Positions 25,659 through 35,600 of a stretch of DNA of 64,000 bases are shown here, piece after piece. The stretch is from assembly GCF_013388355.1 (NCBI RefSeq), contig NZ_CP058246.1:2418001-2482000 (forward strand), read 5' to 3'. The notes below the pieces were generated by a model that saw nothing but the letters and a program-made list of their open reading frames with translations, searched no databases and was not told the origin of the DNA. The stretch is from Flavobacterium sp. LPB0248 (GTDB taxonomy: Bacteria; Bacteroidota; Bacteroidia; Flavobacteriales; Flavobacteriaceae). How positions within the stretch are numbered: the stretch's first letter is position 1; the number at the start of each line of letters is the position of its first letter. The position numbers and the translations under genes were made by a program.

Positions 25659-27026
25659 ATGTCACAAAAAATATTATTAGATAAAATCAATATTCCTGGA
25701 ATTAAAACCTACGAAGTTTATCGCCAAAATGGTGGTTACGCTTCTGTAGAAAAAGCTTTAAAAACACTTACTCCAGACGAAGTTACTGAAGAAGTAAAAA
25801 AATCAGGATTACGTGGTCGTGGGGGTGCAGGTTTCCCTGCCGGAATGAAATGGAGCTTTATTGACAAAAAATCAGGAAGACCAAGACACTTAGTTTGTAA
25901 TGCCGACGAATCTGAGCCTGGAACATTCAAAGATCGATTTTTGATGGAATATATTCCTCACTTATTGATCGAAGGAATGATTACTTCAAGCTACGCTTTA
26001 GGCGCTAACCTATCTTATATCTACATCCGTGGAGAATATATGTGGGTTTTTAAAATCTTAGAAAGAGCAATCGCCGAAGCAAAAGCTGCCGGATGGTTAG
26101 GAAAAAATATATTAGGATCAGGTTATGATCTAGAACTTCACGTTCACTGTGGAGCTGGAGCTTATATCTGTGGAGAAGAAACAGCATTAATCGAATCATT
26201 GGAAGGTAAAAGAGGAAACCCTCGTATTAAACCACCTTTCCCAGCGGTTTCTGGTCTTTGGGCAAATCCAACTGTGGTAAACAATGTTGAAACAATTGCG
26301 ACTGTGCCTTGGATTGTAAACAATTCTGGTGATGATTATGCTAAAATTGGAATTGGACGTTCTACTGGAACTAAATTAATTTCTGCTTCTGGACACATCA
26401 AAAATCCTGGCGTTTACGAAATTGAACTAGGTTTAAGTGTTGACGAATTCATGAATTCTGACGAATATTTAGGAGGAATGTCTTCTGATCGTCCATTAAA
26501 AGCATTTGTACCAGGAGGTTCTTCTGTGCCAATCTTACCTGCTGACTTGATTTTCAAAACAGCAAATGGCGAAGATCGTCTAATGACTTACGAATCTTTA
26601 AGTGATGGTGGTTTTGCTACTGGATCGATGTTAGGTTCTGGAGGATTTATTGTTTATAACGATACCGCTTGTGTAGTAAGAAACACTTGGAACTTTGCTC
26701 GTTTTTACCACCACGAATCTTGCGGACAATGCACTCCTTGCCGTGAAGGAACGGGATGGTTGGAAAAAATCTTATGGAGAATCGAAAACGGTCAAGGCCG
26801 CGAAGAAGATATCGAATTATTGTGGAGCATTCAAAGTAAAATTGAAGGAAACACAATCTGTCCACTTGGTGACGCCGCTTCTTGGCCAGTAGCTGCTGCG
26901 ATTCGTCACTTTAGAGATGAGTTTGAATATCATGTTCGTTTCCCAGAAAAAATCAAAAATAGAGATCACTTTGTTGCTGAACCTTTTTCACAAGTGAAAC
27001 ATTTAGTAGGCAAACAAACAGTTTAA
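25659..27026 (+). CDS. nuoF: NADH-quinone oxidoreductase subunit F (NADH- and FMN-binding)
   Basis: The 455-residue flavoprotein is where NADH is oxidised. The GLRGRGGAGFPAGMKW loop (50-65) binds NADH, and CGAGAYICGEETALIESLEG binds FMN. The [4Fe-4S] cluster N3 ligands are Cys355, Cys358 and Cys361 in ESCGQCTPCREG plus Cys401 in TICPLGD. Length is typical. It is separated from nuoG by 87 bases filled with GTTTCAAG words and a 15-bp inverted repeat. Confidence 0.97.
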   Translation: MSQKILLDKINIPGIKTYEVYRQNGGYASVEKALKTLTPDEVTEEVKKSGLRGRGGAGFPAGMKWSFIDKKSGRPRHLVCNADESEPGTFKDRFLMEYIPHLLIEGMITSSYALGANLSYIYIRGEYMWVFKILERAIAEAKAAGWLGKNILGSGYDLELHVHCGAGAYICGEETALIESLEGKRGNPRIKPPFPAVSGLWANPTVVNNVETIATVPWIVNNSGDDYAKIGIGRSTGTKLISASGHIKNPGVYEIELGLSVDEFMNSDEYLGGMSSDRPLKAFVPGGSSVPILPADLIFKTANGEDRLMTYESLSDGGFATGSMLGSGGFIVYNDTACVVRNTWNFARFYHHESCGQCTPCREGTGWLEKILWRIENGQGREEDIELLWSIQSKIEGNTICPLGDAASWPVAAAIRHFRDEFEYHVRFPEKIKNRDHFVAEPFSQVKHLVGKQTV

Positions 27027-27047
27027 AAATATAGTTTCAAGTTTCAA

Positions 27048-27103
27048 GTTTTTTTAGTTTCAAGTCCAACAACCTGAAACTTTAAACCTGAAACTAAAAA
27101 AAC
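27048..27103. repeat. Inverted repeat in the nuoF-nuoG gap
   Basis: GTTTTTTTAGTTTCA (27048-27062) is exactly complementary to TGAAACTAAAAAAAC (27089-27103), with GTTTCAAG direct repeats on the left side. The nuoG ATG follows 11 bases after the right arm. The left-arm T-run could also give partial termination. Confidence 0.85.
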
Positions 27104-27113
27104 AAACAAAGAG

Positions 27114-28145
27114 ATGAAAGTAACCATAGACGGTCAAAGTATAGACGTAGAACCAGGAACAACGATCCTGCAGGCTGCACGTATGATTGGAGGGGATTTA
27201 GTACCGCCAGCCATGTGCTATTACTCAAAATTAAAAGGCAGCGGCGGTAAATGTCGTTGTTGTTTAGTTGAAGTTTCTAAAGGAAGTGAAGCTGACCCAC
27301 GACCAATGCCAAAATTGATGGCATCTTGTGTAACAGGATGTATGGATGGTATGGAAGTAAACAGTAAATCGTCTGCAAGGGTAACTGAAGCCCGTAAATC
27401 TGTAACAGAATTTTTATTAATCAATCACCCTCTAGATTGTCCTATTTGTGATCAAGCTGGTGAATGTGATTTACAGAATTTAAGTTTCGAGCACGGGAAT
27501 CCGAAATCACGTTACATTGAAGAGAAAAGAACATTTGAACCAGAAGATATTGGTCCAAATATTCAACTTCACATGAACCGTTGTATTTTATGTCAAAGAT
27601 GTGTACAAGTTGCAGATCAATTGACAGACAATAGAGTTCATGGAGTATTAGATCGTGGAGATCACGCTAATATTTCAACTGGAATTTCTAAAGCAATCGA
27701 CAATGAGTTCTCTGGAAACATGATTGACGTTTGTCCGGTTGGAGCTTTAACAGATAAAACTTTCCGCTTTAAATCAAGAGTTTGGTTTAACAAACCTTAT
27801 AACGCACACAGAGAATGTACTACTCCAGGATGTTGTGGAAAAACTACAGTTTGGATGTTTGGTGGAGAAATTCAGCGTGTAACTGGCCGTAAAGATGAAT
27901 ACCATGAAGTGGAAGAATTCATCTGCAATAGCTGTCGTTTTGATCATAAAAACGTAAATGACTGGGTAATTGAAGGGCCAAGAGAATTTGAAAAAGATTC
28001 TGTTATCAACCAAAATAACTACACTCAGAAATTAGAGAAAGTTGAAATCGATACTGAGAAAAATATCCTTTTAGGTAGAGATATTGACCGTAAAAAAATT
28101 AGTATGGCAGCGATTCCATTAACTGATAATGATAAAAAAGTTTAA
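27114..28145 (+). CDS. nuoG: NADH-quinone oxidoreductase subunit G, short form
   Basis: The 343-residue iron-sulfur protein keeps the N-terminal electron wire. A [2Fe-2S] site uses Cys35, Cys47, Cys50 and Cys72. The N5-type site uses His105, Cys109, Cys112 and Cys118 in HPLDCPICDQAGECD. A [4Fe-4S] site uses Cys157, Cys160, Cys163 and Cys207 (CILCQRC, DVCPVGAL). Cys235, Cys240/241, Cys271 and Cys274 begin the next cluster domain. The large molybdopterin-oxidoreductase-like C-terminal domain of the 700-900-residue NuoG of other bacteria is absent. nuoH follows three bases after the stop with no remnant between, so this is a natural short form. Confidence 0.93.
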   Translation: MKVTIDGQSIDVEPGTTILQAARMIGGDLVPPAMCYYSKLKGSGGKCRCCLVEVSKGSEADPRPMPKLMASCVTGCMDGMEVNSKSSARVTEARKSVTEFLLINHPLDCPICDQAGECDLQNLSFEHGNPKSRYIEEKRTFEPEDIGPNIQLHMNRCILCQRCVQVADQLTDNRVHGVLDRGDHANISTGISKAIDNEFSGNMIDVCPVGALTDKTFRFKSRVWFNKPYNAHRECTTPGCCGKTTVWMFGGEIQRVTGRKDEYHEVEEFICNSCRFDHKNVNDWVIEGPREFEKDSVINQNNYTQKLEKVEIDTEKNILLGRDIDRKKISMAAIPLTDNDKKV

Positions 28146-28148
28146 GAA

Positions 28149-29201
28149 ATGGAAAGTGCATTTATTATAGAAAAGAGTGTTGTAATTGTTGTCGTTTTTG
28201 CGGTAACAATGATCATGGCAATGTATTCTACTTGGGCAGAACGTAAAGTTGCTGCTTTCTTGCAAGACCGTGTTGGACCAAACCGTGCAGGATGGGGAGG
28301 TTTATTACAGCCTCTTGCCGATGGTATGAAATTATTCTCTAAAGAAGAATTCGAACCTAACACTCCTAATAGATTTTTATTCTTCGTAGGTCCAGCGATT
28401 GCAATGAGTACCGCTTTGATGACAAGTGCTGTTATTCCTTGGGGAGATAGGCTTCATCTTTTTGGGAGAGACATCATTCTTCAAGCTACAGATGTTAACA
28501 TAGCTATATTATACATTTTTGGAGTTCTTTCTGTTGGAGTTTACGGCATCATGATTGGTGGATGGGCTTCTAACAATAAATTCTCATTGATGGGAGCTAT
28601 TCGTGCTGCTTCTCAAATGGTTTCTTACGAGGTTGCAATGGGATTATCAATAATCGCTTTATTGATGATGACTGGAACAATGAGTTTAAAAGTAATTTCT
28701 GAACAGCAAGCTGGAATGAATTGGAATGTTTTCTATCAGCCATTATCATTCTTAATTTTCTTAATCTGTTCATTTGCAGAAACAAATAGAACTCCTTTCG
28801 ATTTAGCAGAATGTGAAAACGAGTTAATTGGAGGTTACCATACAGAATATTCATCAATGAAAATGGGATTTTATCTATTTGCTGAATATGCAAGTATGTT
28901 TATCTCGTCTACCATTATTTCTGTATTGTTCTTTGGTGGCTACAACTACCCAGGAATGCAATGGATGGTAGAAAATGTAGGTGTAAATACAGCTAACTTA
29001 TTAGGAATTGCGGTATTATTTGTAAAAATATGTTTCTTCATATTCTTTTACATGTGGGTGCGTTGGACGATTCCAAGATTTAGATATGACCAATTAATGC
29101 ATTTAGGCTGGAGAATTTTAATTCCGCTTTCGATCATTAATATCATGATTACGGGTGTTGTTATTTTAAGACACGAAATCTTAGCAGCTTTAGGATTCTA
29201 A
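28149..29201 (+). CDS. nuoH: NADH-quinone oxidoreductase subunit H
   Basis: The 350-residue membrane subunit links the peripheral and membrane arms and forms the quinone entry. WAERKVAAFLQDRVGPNRAG is the first ND1 signature. PFDLAECENELIGGYHTEYS, continuing SMKMGFYLF, is the second, with the acidic residues of the E-channel. About eight transmembrane helices are visible. It starts three bases after nuoG and is followed by an 86-base gap with a small AATTTGA/TCAAATT hairpin before nuoI. Length is slightly above that of E. coli NuoH (325). Confidence 0.97.
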   Translation: MESAFIIEKSVVIVVVFAVTMIMAMYSTWAERKVAAFLQDRVGPNRAGWGGLLQPLADGMKLFSKEEFEPNTPNRFLFFVGPAIAMSTALMTSAVIPWGDRLHLFGRDIILQATDVNIAILYIFGVLSVGVYGIMIGGWASNNKFSLMGAIRAASQMVSYEVAMGLSIIALLMMTGTMSLKVISEQQAGMNWNVFYQPLSFLIFLICSFAETNRTPFDLAECENELIGGYHTEYSSMKMGFYLFAEYASMFISSTIISVLFFGGYNYPGMQWMVENVGVNTANLLGIAVLFVKICFFIFFYMWVRWTIPRFRYDQLMHLGWRILIPLSIINIMITGVVILRHEILAALGF

Positions 29202-29287
29202 GAGTCACATCAAGCTTCAAATAAAAAACAAAATAGATTTTGAATTTGATTCATTCAAATTATAAATCATAAACTATAATAGTAAAA

Positions 29288-29833
29288 ATGTCAATAGAAA
29301 CTATATCATTATCGGGTAGAAAAAAGGTGGTGTCAAATAAGGACATGTCTTTTGTTGAACGATTGTATCTTGTGGCGATTATAAAAGGTCTAGTTATTAC
29401 TGTAAAACACCTTTTTAGAAAAAAAGTTACGATTCATTATCCTGAGCAAGTTCGTGAAATGAGCCCAGTTTATCGTGGTCAGCATATGCTGAAACGCGAC
29501 GAACAAGGTAGAGAAAACTGTACTGCTTGTGGATTATGCGCTTTATCATGCCCTGCTGAAGCTATCACTATGAAAGCTGCAGAACGAAAGCCTGATGAAA
29601 AACATTTATATAGAGAAGAGAAATACGCTGAAATCTACGAAATCAATATGCTTCGTTGTATTTTCTGCGGTTTATGTGAAGAAGCTTGTCCAAAAGATGC
29701 TATTTACTTAACAGAATCTAAAGTATTAGTTCCTGCTAACTACAATAGAGAAGATTTCATTTTCGGGAAAGATAAATTAGTGATGCCTTTAGAAATGGCT
29801 ATGAAAAATGCTCAACTTAAAAACGCTAACTAA
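29288..29833 (+). CDS. nuoI: NADH-quinone oxidoreductase subunit I
   Basis: The 181-residue ferredoxin-like subunit carries two [4Fe-4S] clusters (N6a, N6b). Ligands are Cys78, Cys81, Cys84 and Cys88 in CTACGLCALSCPAEAI, and Cys124, Cys127, Cys130 and Cys134 in CIFCGLCEEACPKDAI. The N-terminal amphipathic segment SFVERLYLVAIIKGLVITVK docks on the membrane arm. nuoJ begins on the base after the stop codon. The preceding gap carries a small hairpin and an A-rich start region. Confidence 0.97.
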   Translation: MSIETISLSGRKKVVSNKDMSFVERLYLVAIIKGLVITVKHLFRKKVTIHYPEQVREMSPVYRGQHMLKRDEQGRENCTACGLCALSCPAEAITMKAAERKPDEKHLYREEKYAEIYEINMLRCIFCGLCEEACPKDAIYLTESKVLVPANYNREDFIFGKDKLVMPLEMAMKNAQLKNAN

Positions 29834-30373
29834 ATGATACATATTCCAGATTTTGCACACGCAACAACTATTCAAGTTATCTTTTGCTTTTTAGCGTTCA
29901 TTACCGTTATTACTGCTTTCTTGACTATTTTCAGCAGAAACCCGATTCATAGTGCCATCTATTTGGTAATTTGTTTCTTTTCTATTGCTGGTCATTATTT
30001 ACTATTAAATTCTCAGTTCTTAGCTGTTGTACATGTAATAGTCTACTCCGGAGCTATTATGATTCTGTTCCTGTTTACCATCATGTTGATGAACCTGAAC
30101 GAACAGCGAGAAGTTCACCGTCCTAGAATTACACGCTTAGGTGCTATTGTTTCTTTCTGTTTAATATTGATTGTTCTAATCACAATCTTTATCAACTCAA
30201 AACCAATTGTTGGTGAATACGATTCTACTGGAGAAGATTTCCAATCAATTAAAGTTTTAGGTAAAATATTATTGAACGAATATATGGTTCCGTTCGAATT
30301 TGCTTCAATCTTACTTTTGGTTGCTATGATTGGAACAGTTCTATTGTCTAAAAAAGAAAAATTAAATAAATAA
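29834..30373 (+). CDS. nuoJ: NADH-quinone oxidoreductase subunit J
   Basis: The 179-residue membrane subunit has five predicted helices. Residues around [20 protein letters not shown] and [20 protein letters not shown] are the ND6/NuoJ signature, with the glycine-containing helix that forms a pi-bulge in complex I. It starts directly after nuoI and its stop overlaps the nuoK start by one base (TAATG), so translation is coupled. The hydrophilic C-terminal end is KKEKLNK. Confidence 0.95.
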   Translation: MIHIPDFAHATTIQVIFCFLAFITVITAFLTIFSRNPIHSAIYLVICFFSIAGHYLLLNSQFLAVVHVIVYSGAIMILFLFTIMLMNLNEQREVHRPRITRLGAIVSFCLILIVLITIFINSKPIVGEYDSTGEDFQSIKVLGKILLNEYMVPFEFASILLLVAMIGTVLLSKKEKLNK

Positions 30374-30693
30374 TGGGTAATATATTAAATCAAATAGGTA
30401 TTGAAAACTACATCTTTTTGAGTGTTGTACTTTTCTGTATTGGAATTTTTGGTGTATTGTACAGACGAAATGCTATTATCGTTTTCATGTCTATCGAAAT
30501 TATGTTGAATGCGGTAAACCTTTTATTTGTTGCTTTTTCAACTTATCATCAAGATGCACAAGGACAAGTTTTTGTGTTCTTCTCGATGGCGGTTGCTGCA
30601 GCCGAAGTTGCGGTAGGATTGGCCATTTTAGTTTCTATCTTTAGAAATATTGGATCAATCAGTATCGATAATTTAAAAAATTTAAAAGGATAA
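30373..30693 (+). CDS. nuoK: NADH-quinone oxidoreductase subunit K
   Basis: The 106-residue membrane subunit has three helices. [18 protein letters not shown] contains the conserved Glu of the second helix, and [20 protein letters not shown] contains the second conserved Glu. Both belong to the proton path. Length matches the family (about 100). The start codon overlaps the nuoJ stop, and nuoL starts six bases after the stop. Confidence 0.96.
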   Translation: MGNILNQIGIENYIFLSVVLFCIGIFGVLYRRNAIIVFMSIEIMLNAVNLLFVAFSTYHQDAQGQVFVFFSMAVAAAEVAVGLAILVSIFRNIGSISIDNLKNLKG

Positions 30694-30699
30694 TCAGAA

Positions 30700-32583
30700 A
30701 TGGATACCAATTTAGCTTTAATTTTAGTTTTAACTCCTTTACTAGGTTTTCTAGTAAATGTCTTTTTTGGAAAAAGCTTAGGCAAAACAGTTTCTGGTGC
30801 AATCGGAACTATTGCCGTAGCAATTTCTTTTGTTGTTTCTCTTTTACTTTTTAATCAAATAACTTCAACCGGAAAAGGAATCGAAGTTACTTTATTTGAT
30901 TGGATTCAAATTAGCAACTTAAAAATCAATCTTGGATTTTTATTAGATCAATTATCTGTTCTTTGGTTACTTTTTGTAACGGGAATCGGATCTTTGATTC
31001 ACTTATACTCTATCAGTTACATGCACGATGATGAAAATATGCACAAATTCTTTGCTTATTTAAATCTATTCGTATTCTTCATGATTACACTTGTAATTGG
31101 AAGCAACTTATTAGTTCTTTTCATTGGATGGGAAGGTGTTGGACTTTGTTCTTACCTATTAATTGGATTCTGGCATAAAAACCAAGATTACAATGATGCT
31201 GCAAAAAAAGCTTTCATCATGAACAGAATTGGAGATTTAGGTCTATTAATCGGAATGTTCATCATTGGATCAATGTTTTCAACATTAGATTATGCAACTT
31301 TGAAAACAGCTATTGCTGGAGCTTCAAACTTAGATTTACCTTTACTTTCTTTAGCTGCTTTATGCTTGTTTATTGGAGCTTGTGGTAAGTCTGCTCAAAT
31401 TCCGTTATACACTTGGTTACCTGATGCGATGGCTGGTCCAACTCCAGTTTCTGCTTTAATCCACGCGGCTACGATGGTTACTGCTGGTATCTTTATGGTA
31501 ACAAGATTAAACTTTGTTTTTGACCTTGCAACAGACGTTCAATCTGTAATTGCAATTATTGGAGCAATCACTTCATTAGTTGCGGCTACAATTGGATTAG
31601 TTCAAAATGACATCAAAAAAGTATTGGCTTACTCTACAGTTTCTCAATTAGGTTTAATGTTTTTAGCATTAGGATTTGGAGCTTATGAAGTAGCGGTTTT
31701 CCACGTAATCACTCACGCTTTCTTTAAAGCATGTTTATTCTTAGGATCTGGATCTGTAATTCACGGATTGCATGGAGAACAAGATATGCGTAACATGGGA
31801 GGTTTGCGTAAAGCAATGCCAATCACATTCTGGACAATGTTAATTTCTTCATTAGCAATTTCTGGAGTTCCATTTTTCTCAGGATTCTTTTCTAAAGACG
31901 AAATTTTATTGACAGCATTCCACCACAGCATTCCATTATACGTTGTTGGATCTGTTGCTTCAATTATGACAGCTTTCTATATGTTCCGTTTGATGTTCTT
32001 AACTTTCTTCAAAGAATTTAGAGGAACTGAAGAGCAAAAGCATCATTTACACGAAAGTGGTTCATTAATTACTATTCCGCTTATTATATTAGCTATTTTG
32101 GCAACTTTTGGCGGATTGATTAGTTTACCTGGAAACAGCTGGTTAAATGGTTACCTTGCTCCTCTTTTCACGAAAGTGGCAGGCGAAGAGCATCATTTAG
32201 GCACAACTGAATATACTTTAATGGGTGTTGCTGTTTTAGGTGGATTATTAGGAATTTTAATAGCTTACATAAAATACTTTAAACAAGATAATATTCCAGA
32301 ATCTGATGAAAATATTACTGGATTCAGCAAAGTGTTATACAACAAATACTATGTAGATGAAGTTTACGACGCTGTATTTGTAGCACCAGTTAATAGTTTA
32401 TCTAAATTCTTTAGAGATTATATCGAGACAGGATTGTCTGCTCTTGTTTTCGGATTAGGTAAAATAGCAAACGAGATTGCTTTCCAAGGAAAAAAATTAC
32501 AAACCGGAAGTATAGGATTATATCTATTTGTATTTGTTTTAGGACTTTGTGCAATTGTTTCCTATATATTTTTAGCTCAATAA
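30700..32583 (+). CDS. nuoL: NADH-quinone oxidoreductase subunit L
   Basis: The 627-residue antiporter-like subunit is the distal proton pump with its long lateral helix. Motifs include LFIGWEGVGLCSYLLIGFWH with the key Glu, CGKSAQIPLYTWLPDAMAGP (conserved Lys), and AATMVTAGIFMVTRLNFVF. FHVITHAFFKACLFLGSGSV carries the channel Lys/His. The C-terminal part holds the lateral helix and a final transmembrane helix (LYLFVFVLGLCAIVSYIFLA). Length is normal. nuoM begins ten bases downstream. Confidence 0.97.
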   Translation: MDTNLALILVLTPLLGFLVNVFFGKSLGKTVSGAIGTIAVAISFVVSLLLFNQITSTGKGIEVTLFDWIQISNLKINLGFLLDQLSVLWLLFVTGIGSLIHLYSISYMHDDENMHKFFAYLNLFVFFMITLVIGSNLLVLFIGWEGVGLCSYLLIGFWHKNQDYNDAAKKAFIMNRIGDLGLLIGMFIIGSMFSTLDYATLKTAIAGASNLDLPLLSLAALCLFIGACGKSAQIPLYTWLPDAMAGPTPVSALIHAATMVTAGIFMVTRLNFVFDLATDVQSVIAIIGAITSLVAATIGLVQNDIKKVLAYSTVSQLGLMFLALGFGAYEVAVFHVITHAFFKACLFLGSGSVIHGLHGEQDMRNMGGLRKAMPITFWTMLISSLAISGVPFFSGFFSKDEILLTAFHHSIPLYVVGSVASIMTAFYMFRLMFLTFFKEFRGTEEQKHHLHESGSLITIPLIILAILATFGGLISLPGNSWLNGYLAPLFTKVAGEEHHLGTTEYTLMGVAVLGGLLGILIAYIKYFKQDNIPESDENITGFSKVLYNKYYVDEVYDAVFVAPVNSLSKFFRDYIETGLSALVFGLGKIANEIAFQGKKLQTGSIGLYLFVFVLGLCAIVSYIFLAQ

Positions 32584-32593
32584 TATTATTACT

Positions 32594-34033
32594 ATGAACG
32601 TTTCTACTATATTAATTATACTTTTAATTGGTGCATTTGCCACTTATTTTTCTGGTGACAAACTAGCTTCAAAAGTTGCTTTACTTTTCAGTTTAGCCGC
32701 TTTAGGATGTTCAATTGTATTATTGAATAATTATAATGCAGGTGAAAATATCAGCGTAATCAACAGCTGGATTAATCAACCAAAAATTTCATTCGCTTTA
32801 AACGGTGATGGACTTGGACTTGCAATGGTTTTATTGACCGCAGCTTTAACTCCGATAATCATATTTTCTTCTTTCGGAAATGAATATAAAAATGCAAAAG
32901 GCTTCTATGCTCTGATCTTGTTTATGGCTTTTGCTATGACTGGGACTTTCTTAGCTGCTGATGGTCTTTTATATTATATTTTCTGGGAGCTAGCACTTAT
33001 TCCAATCTACTTTATTGCTTTGATCTGGGGTAATGGTGATGCTGAAGAGCGCAGAAAAGCAGTGGTTAAATTCTTTATTTATACACTGGCAGGTTCGTTA
33101 TTTATGTTAACTGCGTTTATTTATTTATACCAAAAAGCAGGTTCTTTCTTAATCGAAGATTTATATAAAGTAAACTTATCTGCTTGCGAGCAATTCTGGA
33201 TTTTCTTGGCTTTCTTCTTAGCTTATGCAATCAAAATTCCAATTATACCTTTCCACACTTGGCAGGCAAATGTGTACCAAAAAGCACCAACTGTTGGAAC
33301 AATGCTTTTATCTGGTATCATGCTAAAAATGGGATTGTACAGCGTACTTCGTTGGCAATTGCCACTTGCACCAATCGCTGCTAAAGAATACATGTATATC
33401 TTTATTGGTTTAGGAATTGCAGGTGTAATCTACGGTTCAATCGTTGCATTGAGACAAAAAGATTTAAAGAAATTATTAGCTTATTCTTCTCTTGCTCACG
33501 TTGGATTAATCGCGGCAGGATCTTACACTCTAACTCTTGATGGCTTTAGAGGTGCTGTAATGCAAATGATCGCTCACGGTTTTGTTGTAGTGGGATTATT
33601 CTTCGCTGCTGAAATAATTTTCAGAAGATTCGAAACTAGAGAAATTTCAGAAATGGGCGGTATCCGTACACAGTCTCCAAAATTCACTTCAATGTTTTTG
33701 ATCTTAGTATTGGCTTCTGTTGCTTTACCAAGTACATTTAACTTTGTTGGAGAGTTTACAGTATTATACAGTTTATCTCAAATCAATATCTGGTTCGCGA
33801 TCCTTGGTGGAACAACAATCATTTTAGGAGCTTACTATATGTTAAGAATGTTCCAGCATGTAATGTTAGGAGAAACAAATGCAAAAACTTTTGCTGATGT
33901 TACACTTAACGAAGGAATTTCATTTGCCGTAATTATCGCTGTTTTATTATTCTTTGGTTTCTATCCAAAACCAATTACAGATTTGATTACACCAAGCTTG
34001 GAAAACATTTTACAAGTTATCAATAAGAACTAA
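32594..34033 (+). CDS. nuoM: NADH-quinone oxidoreductase subunit M
   Basis: The 479-residue antiporter-like proton pump subunit carries YYIFWELALIPIYFIALIWG with the conserved Glu. IPIIPFHTWQANVYQKAPTV, LLAYSSLAHVGLIAAGSYTL and the broken-helix region IAHGFVVVGLFFAAE are also typical. Fourteen helices are expected and the hydrophobicity agrees. The gene follows nuoL closely. The 66-base gap to nuoN contains the inverted repeat TTAGGATT/AATCCTAA. Confidence 0.97.
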   Translation: MNVSTILIILLIGAFATYFSGDKLASKVALLFSLAALGCSIVLLNNYNAGENISVINSWINQPKISFALNGDGLGLAMVLLTAALTPIIIFSSFGNEYKNAKGFYALILFMAFAMTGTFLAADGLLYYIFWELALIPIYFIALIWGNGDAEERRKAVVKFFIYTLAGSLFMLTAFIYLYQKAGSFLIEDLYKVNLSACEQFWIFLAFFLAYAIKIPIIPFHTWQANVYQKAPTVGTMLLSGIMLKMGLYSVLRWQLPLAPIAAKEYMYIFIGLGIAGVIYGSIVALRQKDLKKLLAYSSLAHVGLIAAGSYTLTLDGFRGAVMQMIAHGFVVVGLFFAAEIIFRRFETREISEMGGIRTQSPKFTSMFLILVLASVALPSTFNFVGEFTVLYSLSQINIWFAILGGTTIILGAYYMLRMFQHVMLGETNAKTFADVTLNEGISFAVIIAVLLFFGFYPKPITDLITPSLENILQVINKN

Positions 34034-34099
34034 TATTTTAAACAAAAAATAAATTAGGATTACATTTAAAAATTGAAATCCTAAATCAAAAAGATAAAA

Positions 34100-35491
34100 A
34101 TGAATACATTAATAGCTATAACAGGATTGGGTATTTTCTGCCTATTGTTTGAAATTCTTAATTTAAGAAAGGCCATTATTCCTATTACCATTTTAGGTTT
34201 ATTAGGTGTATTGGCACTTAATTATTGCGAATTTGGAACAGAACAAAGTTATTACAACAATATGATAGCGGTAAGCAAGTTTTCTACAGCTTTTTCATCA
34301 TTGTTTATCGTTTTGACGATTTTCCTTGTAGCATTAAGTCATAATTTCTATCAAAATCATCAAGCAAAAATTTCAGACTACGTTGCGATTAAAATATTTT
34401 TACTAGCTGGAGCTGTTGCAATGGTTTCTTTTGGAAACTTAGCTATGTTCTTTTTAGGAATTGAAATTTTATCTATTGCTTTATATGTACTTGCTGCTAG
34501 TGATCGTTTGAATATCAAAAGTAACGAAGCTGGTATGAAATATTTCTTAATGGGATCATTTGCTTCAGGAATTATCCTATTCGGAATCTGTTTGATTTAC
34601 GGTGCAATGGGAAGTTTTGACATTAGTGAAATTCACGAAAGTGCTTTATCTGCAGAATTGCCAATCTGGTTTCCAATCGGAATGATTTTAATGGTTATTG
34701 GAATGCTATTTAAAGTAGCGGCAGTACCTTTTCATTTCTGGGCTCCAGATGTATACGAAGGTTCTCCAGCTTTAACAACTGCTTTAATGAGTACATTGGC
34801 AAAAGTTGTGGCAATTGCAACTTTATTTAAACTGATTGCTGGTATGAATTTCATTTCTTCATTAGATAATCAAGACCTATTGCATACTTTTGAAGTGATC
34901 GTTGTTATAATTTCAATTGCCTCAATGTCTGTTGGTAATATTATGGCGCTAAGACAAGTAAACGTAAAACGTATGCTTGCTTTTTCTGGAATCTCTCATG
35001 CTGGTTTCATGTTAATGACATTATTAACGGTTTCAGCTTCAGCAGGAGTTTTATTATATTACACTACTGCTTATGCATTAGCTGGAATCGCGGCTTTCAG
35101 TGTTATTTTGTACGTTTGCAGAGATCGCGATAACGAAGACATTACAAATTTCCATGGTTTAGGAAAAACAAATCCGTTATTGGCAGCAATCCTTACCGCT
35201 TCACTATTATCAATGGCCGGAATTCCTATTTTCTCTGGATTCTTTGCTAAGTTATTCTTATTCAATCAAACTATTCAAGCAGGATATATCGGTTTAGTAA
35301 TTGTTGCCGTGATTAACTCTATTATTAGTGTTGGATATTATTTCAAACTAATCATCGCGATGTATTCAAAAGAACCAAACGAGGAAAGAACAGGTAGACC
35401 ATTCCTTATTTATGCAACGGCTGTAATATCAATTGTTCTAAACATTGCATTAGGTTTATTCCCATCATTAGTTTTAGATTTATTGAAATAA
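34100..35491 (+). CDS. nuoN: NADH-quinone oxidoreductase subunit N
   Basis: The 463-residue antiporter-like subunit completes the complex I membrane arm. MFFLGIEILSIALYVLAASD carries the conserved Glu, VAAVPFHFWAPDVYEGSPAL the Lys/His path, and MLAFSGISHAGFMLMTLLTV the broken helix. It is the last gene of the operon; a strong terminator follows 22 bases after the stop. All fourteen nuo subunits are therefore present in the order A to N with nuoC and nuoD unfused. Confidence 0.97.
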   Translation: MNTLIAITGLGIFCLLFEILNLRKAIIPITILGLLGVLALNYCEFGTEQSYYNNMIAVSKFSTAFSSLFIVLTIFLVALSHNFYQNHQAKISDYVAIKIFLLAGAVAMVSFGNLAMFFLGIEILSIALYVLAASDRLNIKSNEAGMKYFLMGSFASGIILFGICLIYGAMGSFDISEIHESALSAELPIWFPIGMILMVIGMLFKVAAVPFHFWAPDVYEGSPALTTALMSTLAKVVAIATLFKLIAGMNFISSLDNQDLLHTFEVIVVIISIASMSVGNIMALRQVNVKRMLAFSGISHAGFMLMTLLTVSASAGVLLYYTTAYALAGIAAFSVILYVCRDRDNEDITNFHGLGKTNPLLAAILTASLLSMAGIPIFSGFFAKLFLFNQTIQAGYIGLVIVAVINSIISVGYYFKLIIAMYSKEPNEERTGRPFLIYATAVISIVLNIALGLFPSLVLDLLK

Positions 35492-35513
35492 CATAATCCT
35501 TTACTTAAAATAC

Positions 35514-35550
35514 AAAATCCATCAAAAAACATATTTGATGGATTTTTTTT
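35514..35550 (+). terminator. Terminator of the nuo operon
   Basis: AAAATCCATCAAA pairs with TTTGATGGATTTT, followed by a run of T. Confidence 0.92.
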
Positions 35551-35600
35551 ATGCTCTAAATTAAGAACAGAAATTCATGTTAAAAAATTCCATCCAACAA

